Shown in pieces: positions 1-7,210 of a stretch of DNA of 14,041 nt. The position numbers were made by a program, and so were the translations under genes. The stretch comes from Bordetella parapertussis (lineage in GTDB: Bacteria; Pseudomonadota; Gammaproteobacteria; Burkholderiales; Burkholderiaceae_B), in the NCBI GenBank assembly GCA_945911685.1, contig CAMEAW010000064.1, forward strand, positions 1-14,041, written 5' to 3'. Under the pieces are notes generated by a model. The model did not search any database. It saw nothing but the letters and a program-made list of their open reading frames with translations, and was not told the origin of the DNA. The number at the start of each line of letters is the position of its first letter. Position 1 is the first letter of the stretch.

Positions 1-342
1 GCTAAGGCCGGCAAGGTAAAAATACTTGGTGTGGATACGCTTCAGCGGGTGGTTGAAGCCCCTGAGATTCCGACTTTCACTGAGATGGGTATCCCCGTGA
101 GCTTGGCCTTTTGGCAAGGCATTTTGGTGCCGGCCAAAACGCCTGTTGATGTGGTGATACGACTGAACAAAGAAATGAACGAAATACTGGCAGATAGTAA
201 GGTGAGACAAGCACTGTTAGGCGTTGGAGTCACTGTTCGATCAAACGATTTACAGTCTTTGGCTCAGTTGAAGACCTACATGGCGGATGAATATCAGCGC
301 TGGGGATCGGTCATCAGAAATGCCCAAATCACAGAAAAATGA
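1..342 (+). CDS. TTT (Bug family) periplasmic solute-binding protein, C-terminal fragment
   Basis: The reading frame is open from base 1 and ends in TGA at 340-342, so this is the last ~113 residues of a longer gene whose start lies outside the window; the GTG at 31 is not a real start. The segment matches the C-terminal lobe of Bug/TctC receptors: a stretch of the type 'KILGVDT' is followed by 'PEIPTFTEMGIP', then the 'APAGTP' equivalent (VPAKTPVDVV) and a helical end. Family knowledge: these proteins bind small carboxylates in the periplasm and normally deliver them to a TctAB permease, none of which is visible here. It sits 27 nt upstream of the serine hydrolase and is probably in the same operon. 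Product class is secure; ligand is unknown. Confidence 0.88.
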   Translation, partial: AKAGKVKILGVDTLQRVVEAPEIPTFTEMGIPVSLAFWQGILVPAKTPVDVVIRLNKEMNEILADSKVRQALLGVGVTVRSNDLQSLAQLKTYMADEYQRWGSVIRNAQITEK

Positions 343-369
343 AGTTTGAACGTTTAACAGGAAACGATC

Positions 370-1554
370 TTGGCAACTAAAAAATCTAGTACAGGTAGTG
401 GTAGTGCGATAAGTTTTGACTTAAAAAAGCTAGTCAAAGTGGAACAGCGCGTCAAGCTTGATATTGAGCAGTCGAAATATGATGGCGCTCGCATTATGGT
501 CGCACACCGTGGTGAGACTGTATTTGATCTGACGGTAGGCTATGCAGAGCGTGATTCAAAGCGGTTGATGCAGTCCGACGCCGTGTTCAGTGTGATGTCA
601 ATTTCTAAAGTCATGACAGCGATTGCTTTGCTTCAGTGTGTTGAGCGGGGCGACTTGAGTCTATTGACTCCCGTGGCACATATCATTCCAGAGTTCGCCA
701 AGCGAGGCAAGGATAAGGTCACTGTGGGTCAGGTATTGACACACACGGCAGGTCTAGGCATGGCACCCGTGGCTTTGCCCATTGATGAGATCGGTGTCTT
801 AGCAAAAAGTGTTGCTGCGATTTGCGAATTGCCCTTAGAGTCGACTCCCGGAGAATTGGTCAGTTACAGCGCAATGACCGGCTTCACGATTCTTGCTGAA
901 ATTGTTCGCAGATTAGATGCGAAGAAGCGTGATTTCAGAAAAATCATGGCCGATGATGTCCTAGAACCATTGGGGATGCAGGACGCTTCTTTCGGCTTAC
1001 CTGATCGGCTTAAAAAACGTCGTGTGCCTGTGATCGTTCGTGACGATGATGCGCCTGAGCTTAATCGTAAGTTTCTTGCAGCGCGAGACCAAGCGGTTAC
1101 CCCAGAGACTGAGCTCGCTTCAGGCGGGGCAACATTTGCAACCGCAGGTGACATTCTGAAATTGGGCGAAGCCTTGCGCCTAGGTGGTACTTTGAATGGT
1201 AATCGTGTGCTTTCATCCGCGATGGTGCGGCTAATGACGACGAATCAAACGGGCTTGAAGCCTAATGGAATGATGAATTCGTCACGCGCCTTGCATAGCA
1301 TGTCACCATTTCCGGCGTTCTTGGGCTTAGGGGTGTTTCTGCGTGGCGAAGGTTTGTTTCCAAGTCATATCGCCTCGTTGGCTTCTCCCGGTACGTTTGG
1401 CGGCTGGGGTCTTGGTTCAATGGGGTTTTGGGTCGATCCTGAACGCGAGGTGACTTTTGTCGCCTTAACCTCTGGTGTGATGGAGCGAATACGTAACCTG
1501 ATCCGCTTTCAAGTGATTGGCGATATGGTGTTGTCGTCTTTGATAGAAAACTAA
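370..1554 (+). CDS. Serine hydrolase, beta-lactamase/EstB-like fold
   Basis: A 394-aa protein of the class C beta-lactamase/DD-peptidase-like esterase family. Visible motifs are the nucleophile motif S77-I-S-K80, the family block LTHTAGL (123-129), the Tyr motif Y166-S-A168 in place of YxN, and ASGGATF (250-256). The third motif near the end is GGWG (344-347) rather than the KTG of true beta-lactamases, which favours an esterase, lactonase or amidase role. No signal peptide is evident, so it is probably cytoplasmic. The start is TTG at 370, preceded by AGGAAA at 359-364; no in-frame ATG exists before residue 43, which would cut into the fold. It lies 27 nt after the binding-protein gene and 15 nt before the Rieske oxygenase, suggesting that it hydrolyses an ester or ring-opened product of the same pathway (inference). 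Family assignment is strong; substrate is unknown. Confidence 0.87.
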   Translation: MATKKSSTGSGSAISFDLKKLVKVEQRVKLDIEQSKYDGARIMVAHRGETVFDLTVGYAERDSKRLMQSDAVFSVMSISKVMTAIALLQCVERGDLSLLTPVAHIIPEFAKRGKDKVTVGQVLTHTAGLGMAPVALPIDEIGVLAKSVAAICELPLESTPGELVSYSAMTGFTILAEIVRRLDAKKRDFRKIMADDVLEPLGMQDASFGLPDRLKKRRVPVIVRDDDAPELNRKFLAARDQAVTPETELASGGATFATAGDILKLGEALRLGGTLNGNRVLSSAMVRLMTTNQTGLKPNGMMNSSRALHSMSPFPAFLGLGVFLRGEGLFPSHIASLASPGTFGGWGLGSMGFWVDPEREVTFVALTSGVMERIRNLIRFQVIGDMVLSSLIEN

Positions 1555-1569
1555 TTAAGTGGTGTAAAC

Positions 1570-2778
1570 ATGGACAGTGATTCGATTACCGTATTTAAGG
1601 GCGATACCAGTCGCTTGAAGAATGTGATTCCGATACAAGAAAGGGTTGAGTCGACGTTTTATCAAAAGGAAGTTGCTCGAATTTTTAAAAAAGCGTGGTT
1701 GATTATAGGTAGCGCTGAAGATCTGATTGAGATCGGTAGCTACAAGGTTGTCGATGTACCTCCGCTCAAGGCTTCGTTGCTAATTGTGCGCTCTGACGAT
1801 AATCAAATCAGAGTTTTTCATAATGTTTGTCGCCATCGTGGCGATAAGCTGGTGCACGAAGTACACGGCTGTAAGAAATCCTTCACTTGTCGCTTTCATG
1901 CATGGACATATTCTAATAGCGGAAATTTGACGGGTGTCACCGACTCGACTCAGTTCAAAGGGCTTGATAAAGAAAAAATGAGTCTGGTTGAGGTGCAGTC
2001 TGAGGTTTGGGAAAACATCGTGTTTGTTAACTTTGATAAAAGTCCCAGTCAAACGCTTAAAGAGTGGCTGGGCCCAATTTACGATCAGTACAGTGGATTT
2101 TCTGCAAACCGTATAAAAATTGCTGATCACCGTGTTGTACTCAATACGAACTGGAATCTTGCCGTGAATGCCTTTTGTGAGGGCTATCACAATCTGTATA
2201 TCCATAAGAATACGGTACCCGACTACCAAGGAGGGAAGACAAACCCTAAGAGGCATCGCGCCTATCTTGAAGTCGGTGAGCACTTTGCAAGGTATTCCGC
2301 GCATGGCAATCCAAACCACAAAGCCACCCCTGCCGAAGGGCTTTTATATCGACACTCTAAGCCAATGTTTCCGGCCTTCACTCACTTCAACATGGATGAA
2401 CTGCCGCCAGGAGTGAATCCTTCAAGATTTGCACAATGGGCATTCGATATCATGCACGTCGTACCAAATTTTGTAATTGGTCCTCAAGCTAACACGCACT
2501 CAATTATGTATTTCTGGCCAATTGATCACGATAAGACCGACGTACGAGTGATGCGCTTTGGCTTTAAATCAGATCGACCTTCAGATCGTATTGCGCAAGC
2601 ACACTCGATTACAAGGGGGCGAGAAGTCTTGCGTGAAGATTTGGCTACGATGGAGACTAATTACCAAGGCGTTGTGAGTGGTGGTATTCCTTATTTATTT
2701 TTATCTGAGCAAGAGCAGTTGATTCAGAATCACTATAGAGCAGCTGACGATTTGCTGCGCGACAATGGAAATCAATAG
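1570..2778 (+). CDS. Rieske non-heme iron aromatic-ring-hydroxylating oxygenase, alpha subunit
   Basis: A 402-aa terminal oxygenase. The N-terminal Rieske domain has C87-x-H89 and C107-x2-H110, ligands of a [2Fe-2S] cluster. The C-terminal catalytic domain shows N200, E204, H207 and H212 in the spacing of naphthalene dioxygenase N201/D205/H208/H213, and D357 fits the third iron ligand (D362 there). Both centres therefore look intact; the bridging acid is Glu rather than Asp. Family role: O2-dependent mono- or dihydroxylation or dealkylation using electrons from a ferredoxin. No beta-subunit gene is adjacent, so it is probably an alpha-only (alpha3-type) oxygenase. ATG at 1570 follows an SD-like GTGGTG; a 113-aa gene begins 2 nt after its stop and a ferredoxin follows that. 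The ferredoxin is the likely electron donor; a reductase is not in the window. The substrate cannot be read from the sequence. Confidence 0.93.
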   Translation: MDSDSITVFKGDTSRLKNVIPIQERVESTFYQKEVARIFKKAWLIIGSAEDLIEIGSYKVVDVPPLKASLLIVRSDDNQIRVFHNVCRHRGDKLVHEVHGCKKSFTCRFHAWTYSNSGNLTGVTDSTQFKGLDKEKMSLVEVQSEVWENIVFVNFDKSPSQTLKEWLGPIYDQYSGFSANRIKIADHRVVLNTNWNLAVNAFCEGYHNLYIHKNTVPDYQGGKTNPKRHRAYLEVGEHFARYSAHGNPNHKATPAEGLLYRHSKPMFPAFTHFNMDELPPGVNPSRFAQWAFDIMHVVPNFVIGPQANTHSIMYFWPIDHDKTDVRVMRFGFKSDRPSDRIAQAHSITRGREVLREDLATMETNYQGVVSGGIPYLFLSEQEQLIQNHYRAADDLLRDNGNQ

Positions 2779-2780
2779 CG

Positions 2781-3122
2781 ATGGCGAGCCTACCAATAGT
2801 TTTTGCCGATTTAGAAATATTTGTTCCTGAATGGAGCTTAAAGTCCGAGGCGGCGCGATTTCAGAAGCTACACCAGGTAACGTTGGTACAGCTTAGAGTT
2901 TTCTACGATGCGCTATTGCCCCGAATGGAAGAGATTTTGCTTTATTTGAATCAATATAAAATCCAAGAATTGCCTGCAGATGCAAAAACTCTTTTTCATC
3001 TTGCGATGACGTTCGCAGAAACTGCGCATCCAATTGATTTAAATTGGTCTGATGTCGACTTTCCAGACGCCTATCCTTGGGATAAATTTGAATTTCGTAC
3101 CGTCAGTATTGCTGAAAATTGA
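2781..3122 (+). CDS. Small conserved-type protein between Rieske oxygenase and ferredoxin, function unknown
   Basis: A 113-aa soluble protein starting 2 nt after the oxygenase stop codon, an arrangement implying translational coupling. It has no Cys, no signal peptide and no membrane segment. The N-terminus (residues ~8-20) is rich in aromatic and acidic residues (DLEIFVPEW); residues ~30-90 look helical with amphipathic Leu-rich segments (RVFYDALLPRMEEILLYLNQY), and the end is acidic and aromatic (PDAYPWDKFEF). I do not recognise a named domain; similar small proteins of unknown function occur, from memory, next to Rieske oxygenase genes in proteobacteria. Position suggests an accessory of the oxygenase (assembly, stability or electron-transfer docking), which is inference only. 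GC content counted by hand is about 41%, lower than the CoA-transferase region. Confidence 0.8.
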   Translation: MASLPIVFADLEIFVPEWSLKSEAARFQKLHQVTLVQLRVFYDALLPRMEEILLYLNQYKIQELPADAKTLFHLAMTFAETAHPIDLNWSDVDFPDAYPWDKFEFRTVSIAEN

Positions 3123-3148
3123 GTGTGATGAGTTGTCGAAACTGATAT

Positions 3149-3424
3149 ATGTCGGGCAATAAATTTGAAGTTCACTTAGTGCGAAAAGGTATCACACTTG
3201 TCGTCAATTCGGATGAGTCGATCTTGGATGTTCTTCTGCTGGCCGGTATACAAGCTCCCTATCTTTGCATGGAAGGAAGTTGTTCAACCTGTCAGGTAAC
3301 TGTCCTCGAAGGTATTCCTGAGCACAGAGACGCAGTGCTGACTCCGGCGCAACGAGACGCGCAGAATGTCATGATGATCTGTTGTTCTCGTTCTTATTCA
3401 CCACGGTTAGTTCTGGATTTATAG
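3149..3424 (+). CDS. Plant-type [2Fe-2S] ferredoxin, stand-alone
   Basis: A 91-aa Fer2-domain protein with the cluster motif C40-x4-C45-x2-C48 and a final Cys in 'ICCSRS' (C78 by alignment to the usual CVSRA; C79 is an extra neighbour). The layout, with the Cys triad near residue 40 and an ending of the type 'SRxxSxxLVLDL', is that of the C-terminal ferredoxin domain of VanB/phthalate dioxygenase reductases, but here the FMN/NAD domains are absent. It should carry electrons to the Rieske oxygenase encoded upstream. ATG at 3149 is 26 nt after the 113-aa gene; an in-frame ATG at 3128 is blocked by TGA at 3143. The SD is weak, so coupling to the upstream gene is possible. The reductase partner must be elsewhere in the genome. 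Confidence 0.93.
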   Translation: MSGNKFEVHLVRKGITLVVNSDESILDVLLLAGIQAPYLCMEGSCSTCQVTVLEGIPEHRDAVLTPAQRDAQNVMMICCSRSYSPRLVLDL

Positions 3425-3554
3425 GAATTTCTGTTTTGTAATGCATTGCTTTTAAATAGTTGGATGATTTTAAGTAATAAGTCTAGCCTGATTTAGAGAT
3501 CAAAAAAATTAGTACTTGAAGCTGTAATGTTTAATCAAAAAAAGGGCTTAACAC

Positions 3555-3866
3555 ATGATTCACGTAATAGCAGTGATTACCGCGAAGCCTGGTCTACGCG
3601 ATACCATTCTGGGATATTTTCGAGCAAACACTGCCGCCGTTTTGGCAGAGCAAGGTTGTATCGAATACGGTGCTGCCACTGATGCAGAGGGTGCGCCAGC
3701 GATTCAGACCGCTTGGGGCGCAGATACTTTTTTAGTCATCGAAAAATGGGAAAGTATGGATGCACTCAAGGCCCATGCTGCAGCGCCTCATATGGCAGCC
3801 TATGGCGCGAAAACAAAAGAATTTATTGCGAGTCGGATTATTCATGTGATGTCACCAGCAAAGTGA
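3555..3866 (+). CDS. ABM-fold small monooxygenase (putative quinol monooxygenase, YgiN-like)
   Basis: A 103-aa protein of the antibiotic biosynthesis monooxygenase (ABM) dimeric alpha/beta-barrel family. Visible features are the opening 'IHVIAVITAKPG', the 'EQGCIEYGAATD' strand, 'FLVIEKWES' near residues 60-68 and the helix ending 'HAAAPHMAAYG'. Members include YgiN-type quinol monooxygenases and LsrG-like isomerases, which act without a metal or flavin cofactor. It lies 130 nt after the ferredoxin and directly before a strong terminator, so it may be the last gene of the operon or have its own promoter. A purine-rich AAAGGG sits about 9 nt upstream of the ATG. A role in oxidising or detoxifying a hydroquinone intermediate fits the context but is inference. 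Confidence 0.88.
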   Translation: MIHVIAVITAKPGLRDTILGYFRANTAAVLAEQGCIEYGAATDAEGAPAIQTAWGADTFLVIEKWESMDALKAHAAAPHMAAYGAKTKEFIASRIIHVMSPAK

Positions 3867-3912
3867 TATGCCTCGTGCTCAAAAACTAAATTTCTGTAGC
3901 TGAATAAAGTCT

Positions 3913-3950
3913 AAAAAAACCTAGCGAGATTGCTCTAGCTAGGTTTTTTT
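3913..3950. terminator. Bidirectional intrinsic terminator
   Basis: A perfect 13-bp inverted repeat: AAAAAAACCTAGC at 3913-3925 and GCTAGGTTTTTTT at 3938-3950, with a 12-nt loop. An A tract on one side and a T tract on the other give a usable U tail on both strands. It lies between the convergent ABM monooxygenase (ends 3866) and FAD monooxygenase (ends 3988), so it probably stops transcription from both sides. The extra complementarity GAG/CTC inside the loop could lengthen the stem. Confidence 0.9.
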
Positions 3951-3987
3951 ATCGTGCTATGGGTGACGTTGATGAAGTAGTCAATAC

Positions 3988-5235
3988 TTAATGCGCTGGC
4001 TCAGTTGAATTTAACAAATCGTTCGTGAGCGCAGCACCTTGCTCTTGCATGACTTTCTTAATGTCGCGTGATTGTTGTGTCGGAGCTCGAGCTTCGAAAG
4101 GCTTGTGTTGCCCTTCAAGATAAGCGCCCAGGCCGCGCGCGCGATCGACCACTCCTTTGCCAAAGTGCAGCGACTGGGTTTCGAAGGCGCTGAGGGCTTG
4201 ATCAATGTTGTCGGGTTGAGTCGCTAAGGCCTGGGCCAAGGTTTGCGCGTCAATGGCTGCTTTTGTGATCCCGCCACCCACATGGGGTCTGGCAATAAAA
4301 GCAGCATCGCCGATTAACGCCACCCGTCCAAATACTAGGCGCTCTGATTCAAGATCGTTGATGGCTTGAAAAAATGGCTGAGGCACTTGACAAACGATGC
4401 GTGCCAGTTGGGGCGCTAAAAGTTTTTGTGCGGCGGCTTTGATCCCTAGCGTCAATTCTTTGCGAATCAGTGGCGGCGCGATCGCGCTGCCGTGACAAAT
4501 GCCTTGCTCATCGGTACAGAGATCTTTTAGCTCAACTTCAGAGGCGGGGCGATACCACACAAAGTTATAAGAACGCCTGCCTCGAATATTTTCGTTTGTA
4601 CGTCCTAAAACTGGATAAGCTAAAAATTGTTCGCCATCAGGAAATCCGAATGCGTAATTTTCAAAAATTTGCGCATGATCTTCAGTAGAAAAATCATTTT
4701 CATCGACCATGCCGCGCCAAGCGACGTATCCGGCGTAAATAGGTTCGATCTCTGGAGCGTAGTGCTGCCGAACTGTCGAGCGCAATCCATCTGCACCCAC
4801 TAACAAGTCACCGGTTTCACGGCTGCCGTCACTAAAAATAGCCGTGACGCGATTGTTGCTTTGTTCAATATCAACAAGCTGTTTGCCTGAATGATACTCA
4901 TGGGCAGCAATCAGATCTCTTAAGGCGTTATAGATCGTTGCCCACGCACTCATCGTATGCAGTTTTTCTACCTCGTGCACCACCTCGCCTGAGGGACCAA
5001 AGCACAGACGTCTTTTTAGTGGGATGCACTTTGACTCGAGGTCCTTGATTCCTAGGCTAGCCATAATGTCAAAGAGTTGGCGATAGGTGCCAATGCCTGC
5101 GCCTCGGCTCGCCAGATCTCCTTGGGTGCGCTCGTAGATTGAAATCTGCCACCCTTGCTTGCGTAACAAATTTGCTGCGAACAATCCCGCTAGTGAGCCA
5201 CCAATGATCAGTGCGCGTTTGCTGCTTGCTGCCAC
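3988..5235 (-). CDS. FAD-dependent aromatic hydroxylase, 2,6-dihydroxypyridine 3-monooxygenase-like
   Basis: A 415-aa class A flavoprotein monooxygenase. The FAD Rossmann motif G12-G-S-L-A-G17 is followed by a strand ending in E35-R36; the DG motif is D149-G150 and the GD motif is G309-D310 within GDAAFIARPH. The middle region (IEPIYAGYVAWRG at 163-175, NFVWYR at 224-229, PPLIRKE at 254-260) resembles, from memory, 2,6-dihydroxypyridine 3-monooxygenase of nicotine degradation more than p-hydroxybenzoate hydroxylase. Family reaction: NAD(P)H- and O2-dependent hydroxylation of an activated aromatic or heteroaromatic ring. The GTG start at 5235 is 2 nt after the binding-protein stop (TGATCGTG), with AGGGGG about 8 nt upstream, so the two genes are translationally coupled. 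The exact substrate is unproven; 6-hydroxynicotinate- or salicylate-type activity is also possible. Confidence 0.9.
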   Translation of the reverse strand: MAASSKRALIIGGSLAGLFAANLLRKQGWQISIYERTQGDLASRGAGIGTYRQLFDIMASLGIKDLESKCIPLKRRLCFGPSGEVVHEVEKLHTMSAWATIYNALRDLIAAHEYHSGKQLVDIEQSNNRVTAIFSDGSRETGDLLVGADGLRSTVRQHYAPEIEPIYAGYVAWRGMVDENDFSTEDHAQIFENYAFGFPDGEQFLAYPVLGRTNENIRGRRSYNFVWYRPASEVELKDLCTDEQGICHGSAIAPPLIRKELTLGIKAAAQKLLAPQLARIVCQVPQPFFQAINDLESERLVFGRVALIGDAAFIARPHVGGGITKAAIDAQTLAQALATQPDNIDQALSAFETQSLHFGKGVVDRARGLGAYLEGQHKPFEARAPTQQSRDIKKVMQEQGAALTNDLLNSTEPAH

Positions 5236-5237
5236 GA

Positions 5238-6245
5238 TCAGCCCCCTAGATTTTCAAGGCCAAGTTTTTTGACCAGCGCACGCCATTTTTCAACATCATC
5301 TTTAAGTATGGCGGCAAACTCTTGAGGGGTATTGCCCACTGTTCGTGTTCCGGTTGAGTTTGCTTGATCTTGCAAGGTTTTTGAAGCTAATGTTTTAACG
5401 ACCTCATCGCGCAATTTTTGAACAATCGCTGGAGGTGTACCAGCCGGCGCCAGCAAGGCATACCAAGATCCGGCTAAAACTTTGGGCAAGCCGAGCTCGG
5501 CAAAGGTCGGCACATCGGGTGCGGCGGGTGACCGCTTTGCATCTGCTAGTGCGAGGGGAATGAGGCGACCAGCCCGGATGTGAGGCAGATCTAAAGACAG
5601 TGAATCGAACATGACCATGACGTTTCCTGCCATGACATCTTGAATTGCTTGGGCACTGCCTTGGTAGGGAACGTGCGTCATTTTGATACCCGCCTCTGAG
5701 CTAAACAGCTCGCCTGCTAAGTGGGCAGAGCTGCCGATACCAAAAGACGCATAGGTCACACTACCCGGGTCTTTTTTTGAACGCTCGATGACCTCTTTCA
5801 CGCTTGTGATTTTTGAATTGGGTGACGCCGTCATTAAAAAAGCGGCTTCAGCCACGATGGTGACTGGCGCAAAGTCTTTAATGGGGTCGTAAGGCAGATT
5901 CGTTTTAAGCGCAGCGTTCATGGCCAGCGAACCAGTTGTACCCGCCATGATGGTGTAGCCGTCTGGAAGCGAGCGGGCACCGAAGGTTGTGCCAATGGCA
6001 CCATTGGCACCTGCCTTGTTTTCAACTACAAAACTTTGGCCTAGTTGTTGTGTGAGTAAATTTGCAATGGGTCTAATCCAAATGTCGAGCCCCCCACCCG
6101 CGAGGTAGGGGCTGATGATTCTGACTGGGCGCTCAGGCCACTCTGCGGCAAAACTTGAGGCGACGGTTGTGCCTAGTAATAGCGTCGTTAGCAGGCAGGT
6201 AAATGTTCTGTTCAGCCGATTTTGCAAAACTGTTATTTTTTTCAA
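5238..6245 (-). CDS. TTT (Bug family) periplasmic solute-binding protein
   Basis: A 335-aa complete Bug/TctC-type receptor. A signal peptide with K2, K3, R10 and R13 precedes a hydrophobic core at ~15-31, with cleavage likely after SFA or SFAA near residues 33-34. Then come the family strand 'WPERPVRIISPY' and the ligand loop AGGGLD (49-54), followed by VENKAGANGAIG, LPYDPIKDFAPV and a C-terminal 'DVPTFAELGLP ... APAGTPP'. These proteins bind carboxylates in a two-lobed cleft. The start is TTG at 6245, with GAGAGAA just upstream; the only other start keeping the signal peptide is also TTG (6227). It lies between the VOC gene and the FAD monooxygenase; its ligand may be the hydroxylase substrate (inference). 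No TctA/TctB permease genes are nearby. Confidence 0.93.
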   Translation of the reverse strand: MKKITVLQNRLNRTFTCLLTTLLLGTTVASSFAAEWPERPVRIISPYLAGGGLDIWIRPIANLLTQQLGQSFVVENKAGANGAIGTTFGARSLPDGYTIMAGTTGSLAMNAALKTNLPYDPIKDFAPVTIVAEAAFLMTASPNSKITSVKEVIERSKKDPGSVTYASFGIGSSAHLAGELFSSEAGIKMTHVPYQGSAQAIQDVMAGNVMVMFDSLSLDLPHIRAGRLIPLALADAKRSPAAPDVPTFAELGLPKVLAGSWYALLAPAGTPPAIVQKLRDEVVKTLASKTLQDQANSTGTRTVGNTPQEFAAILKDDVEKWRALVKKLGLENLGG

Positions 6246-6306
6246 GATTCTCTCGCATTCATTTTTATAGTTTTGATGGTCTTGCTTTCTTGTACTTCAC
6301 AACAAA

Positions 6307-7185
6307 CTAAGGCAAGGTCCAAACGTAAGCCTCTTGCCCGGGTACAAAGTTTCGAATATTTTGTTCGGCGTTTCGATTGATCAGAGGGCGCGCATACAAG
6401 GGGTGCATCAGGCTGCGAATTTCGTGTTCGATGTGATGCAATACTTTGCCACTTTCAAGGTCGATCACATCTTTAAAACGATATTGATGCACGCTATCTT
6501 CGAGCGATACTAAGTTACGAGCCTTTAGTCGTTGATAGGGGCCAGAAAAATCTGCAATATAAATCTGTAAATGATGATTGTCGTAAGGACGCTTGTCGGT
6601 ACTGTCAGCTTCGCGATAGATTAAAGCCTGGCTTGGGCCTACTGATACACGCGCGTAGACGCCTGCTTTATCTGTACCCGTCACAGCCTTGGCGTTCATG
6701 ATCTCGCGATAAAAGTGTGCAATCGGCTTGGCACTGCCATGATCTACAAGCATTTCAATGCAAGGCATGCCAAGGCTGATTGGGCCAAACTCTGGGGCAG
6801 GTTCGTGGCACTTTAAGCGATTGCCCCACGGACAGGTCACCATGACATGGTCTGCGTGCTCCTCAACGCTGAATGCAGTGCCTCTTAACAAGTCTTGCAC
6901 CGAGGCAAGACGTTCGAGCAGGGCCGAGCGGCTTGGCGTCACAATCACAATATTGCCGCGTAGCACCATGGGCTTGCCAGTCGGCAGATGGAATTGGTTG
7001 CGGCCTAAGTTCATCCACATATTTGTGATGCCAGTCATCAAATAAGGGTCACGGGTAAAGCCCATCCCCATCGCGTAAAAAATGGTGGCAAGGGCTTGAT
7101 CTGGAATCGCTAGATTGACATGCTCTAACGCAACAATATTGCCGAGGTCACCCTCAGAACGATTAAACGCGGTGGCATTGTTCAT
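6307..7185 (-). CDS. VOC-superfamily protein with two modules (glyoxalase/dioxygenase fold)
   Basis: A 292-aa protein of the vicinal oxygen chelate superfamily. Module 1 runs ~16-128: 'LEHVNLAI' with H22, H66 in QFHLPTG, and the closing strand CPWGNRLKCHEP. Module 2 runs ~138-262: 'CIEMLVDHG' with E144, H204/H205 in NHHLQIYIAD, and a closing 'LHHIEHEIRS' with E253. Possible metal ligands are therefore H22, H66, E144 and H205, but the closing-strand position usually held by a metal-binding Glu is Lys in module 1. Known activities in the superfamily include extradiol dioxygenase, lyase and isomerase. I start at ATG 7185, not 7203, because AGGAG at 7195-7191 lies 5 nt before it, whereas the upstream ATG would put this SD inside the gene. 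It is first in a three-gene - strand unit; the next gene begins 61 nt on. Confidence 0.86.
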   Translation of the reverse strand: MNNATAFNRSEGDLGNIVALEHVNLAIPDQALATIFYAMGMGFTRDPYLMTGITNMWMNLGRNQFHLPTGKPMVLRGNIVIVTPSRSALLERLASVQDLLRGTAFSVEEHADHVMVTCPWGNRLKCHEPAPEFGPISLGMPCIEMLVDHGSAKPIAHFYREIMNAKAVTGTDKAGVYARVSVGPSQALIYREADSTDKRPYDNHHLQIYIADFSGPYQRLKARNLVSLEDSVHQYRFKDVIDLESGKVLHHIEHEIRSLMHPLYARPLINRNAEQNIRNFVPGQEAYVWTLP

Positions 7186-7190
7186 GTTGT

Positions 7191-7195
7191 CTCCT
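7191..7195 (-). promoter_or_regulatory. Ribosome binding site deciding the VOC gene start
   Basis: The - strand reads AGGAG ending 5 nt before the ATG at 7185. It lies within the 18-nt extension that an upstream ATG at 7203 would add, so translation most likely starts at 7185. Confidence 0.75.
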
Positions 7196-7210
7196 GCTGT
7201 CATGATGTGG

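Noticed and set aside
370..1554. True beta-lactamase resistance gene
   Set aside because: KTG is absent, no signal peptide is seen, and the context is catabolic; an esterase-type serine hydrolase fits better.
1780..2319. 179-aa open frame on the - strand inside the Rieske gene
   Set aside because: The + strand carries a complete Rieske oxygenase with both metal sites; the opposite frame has no recognisable domain and is a shadow.
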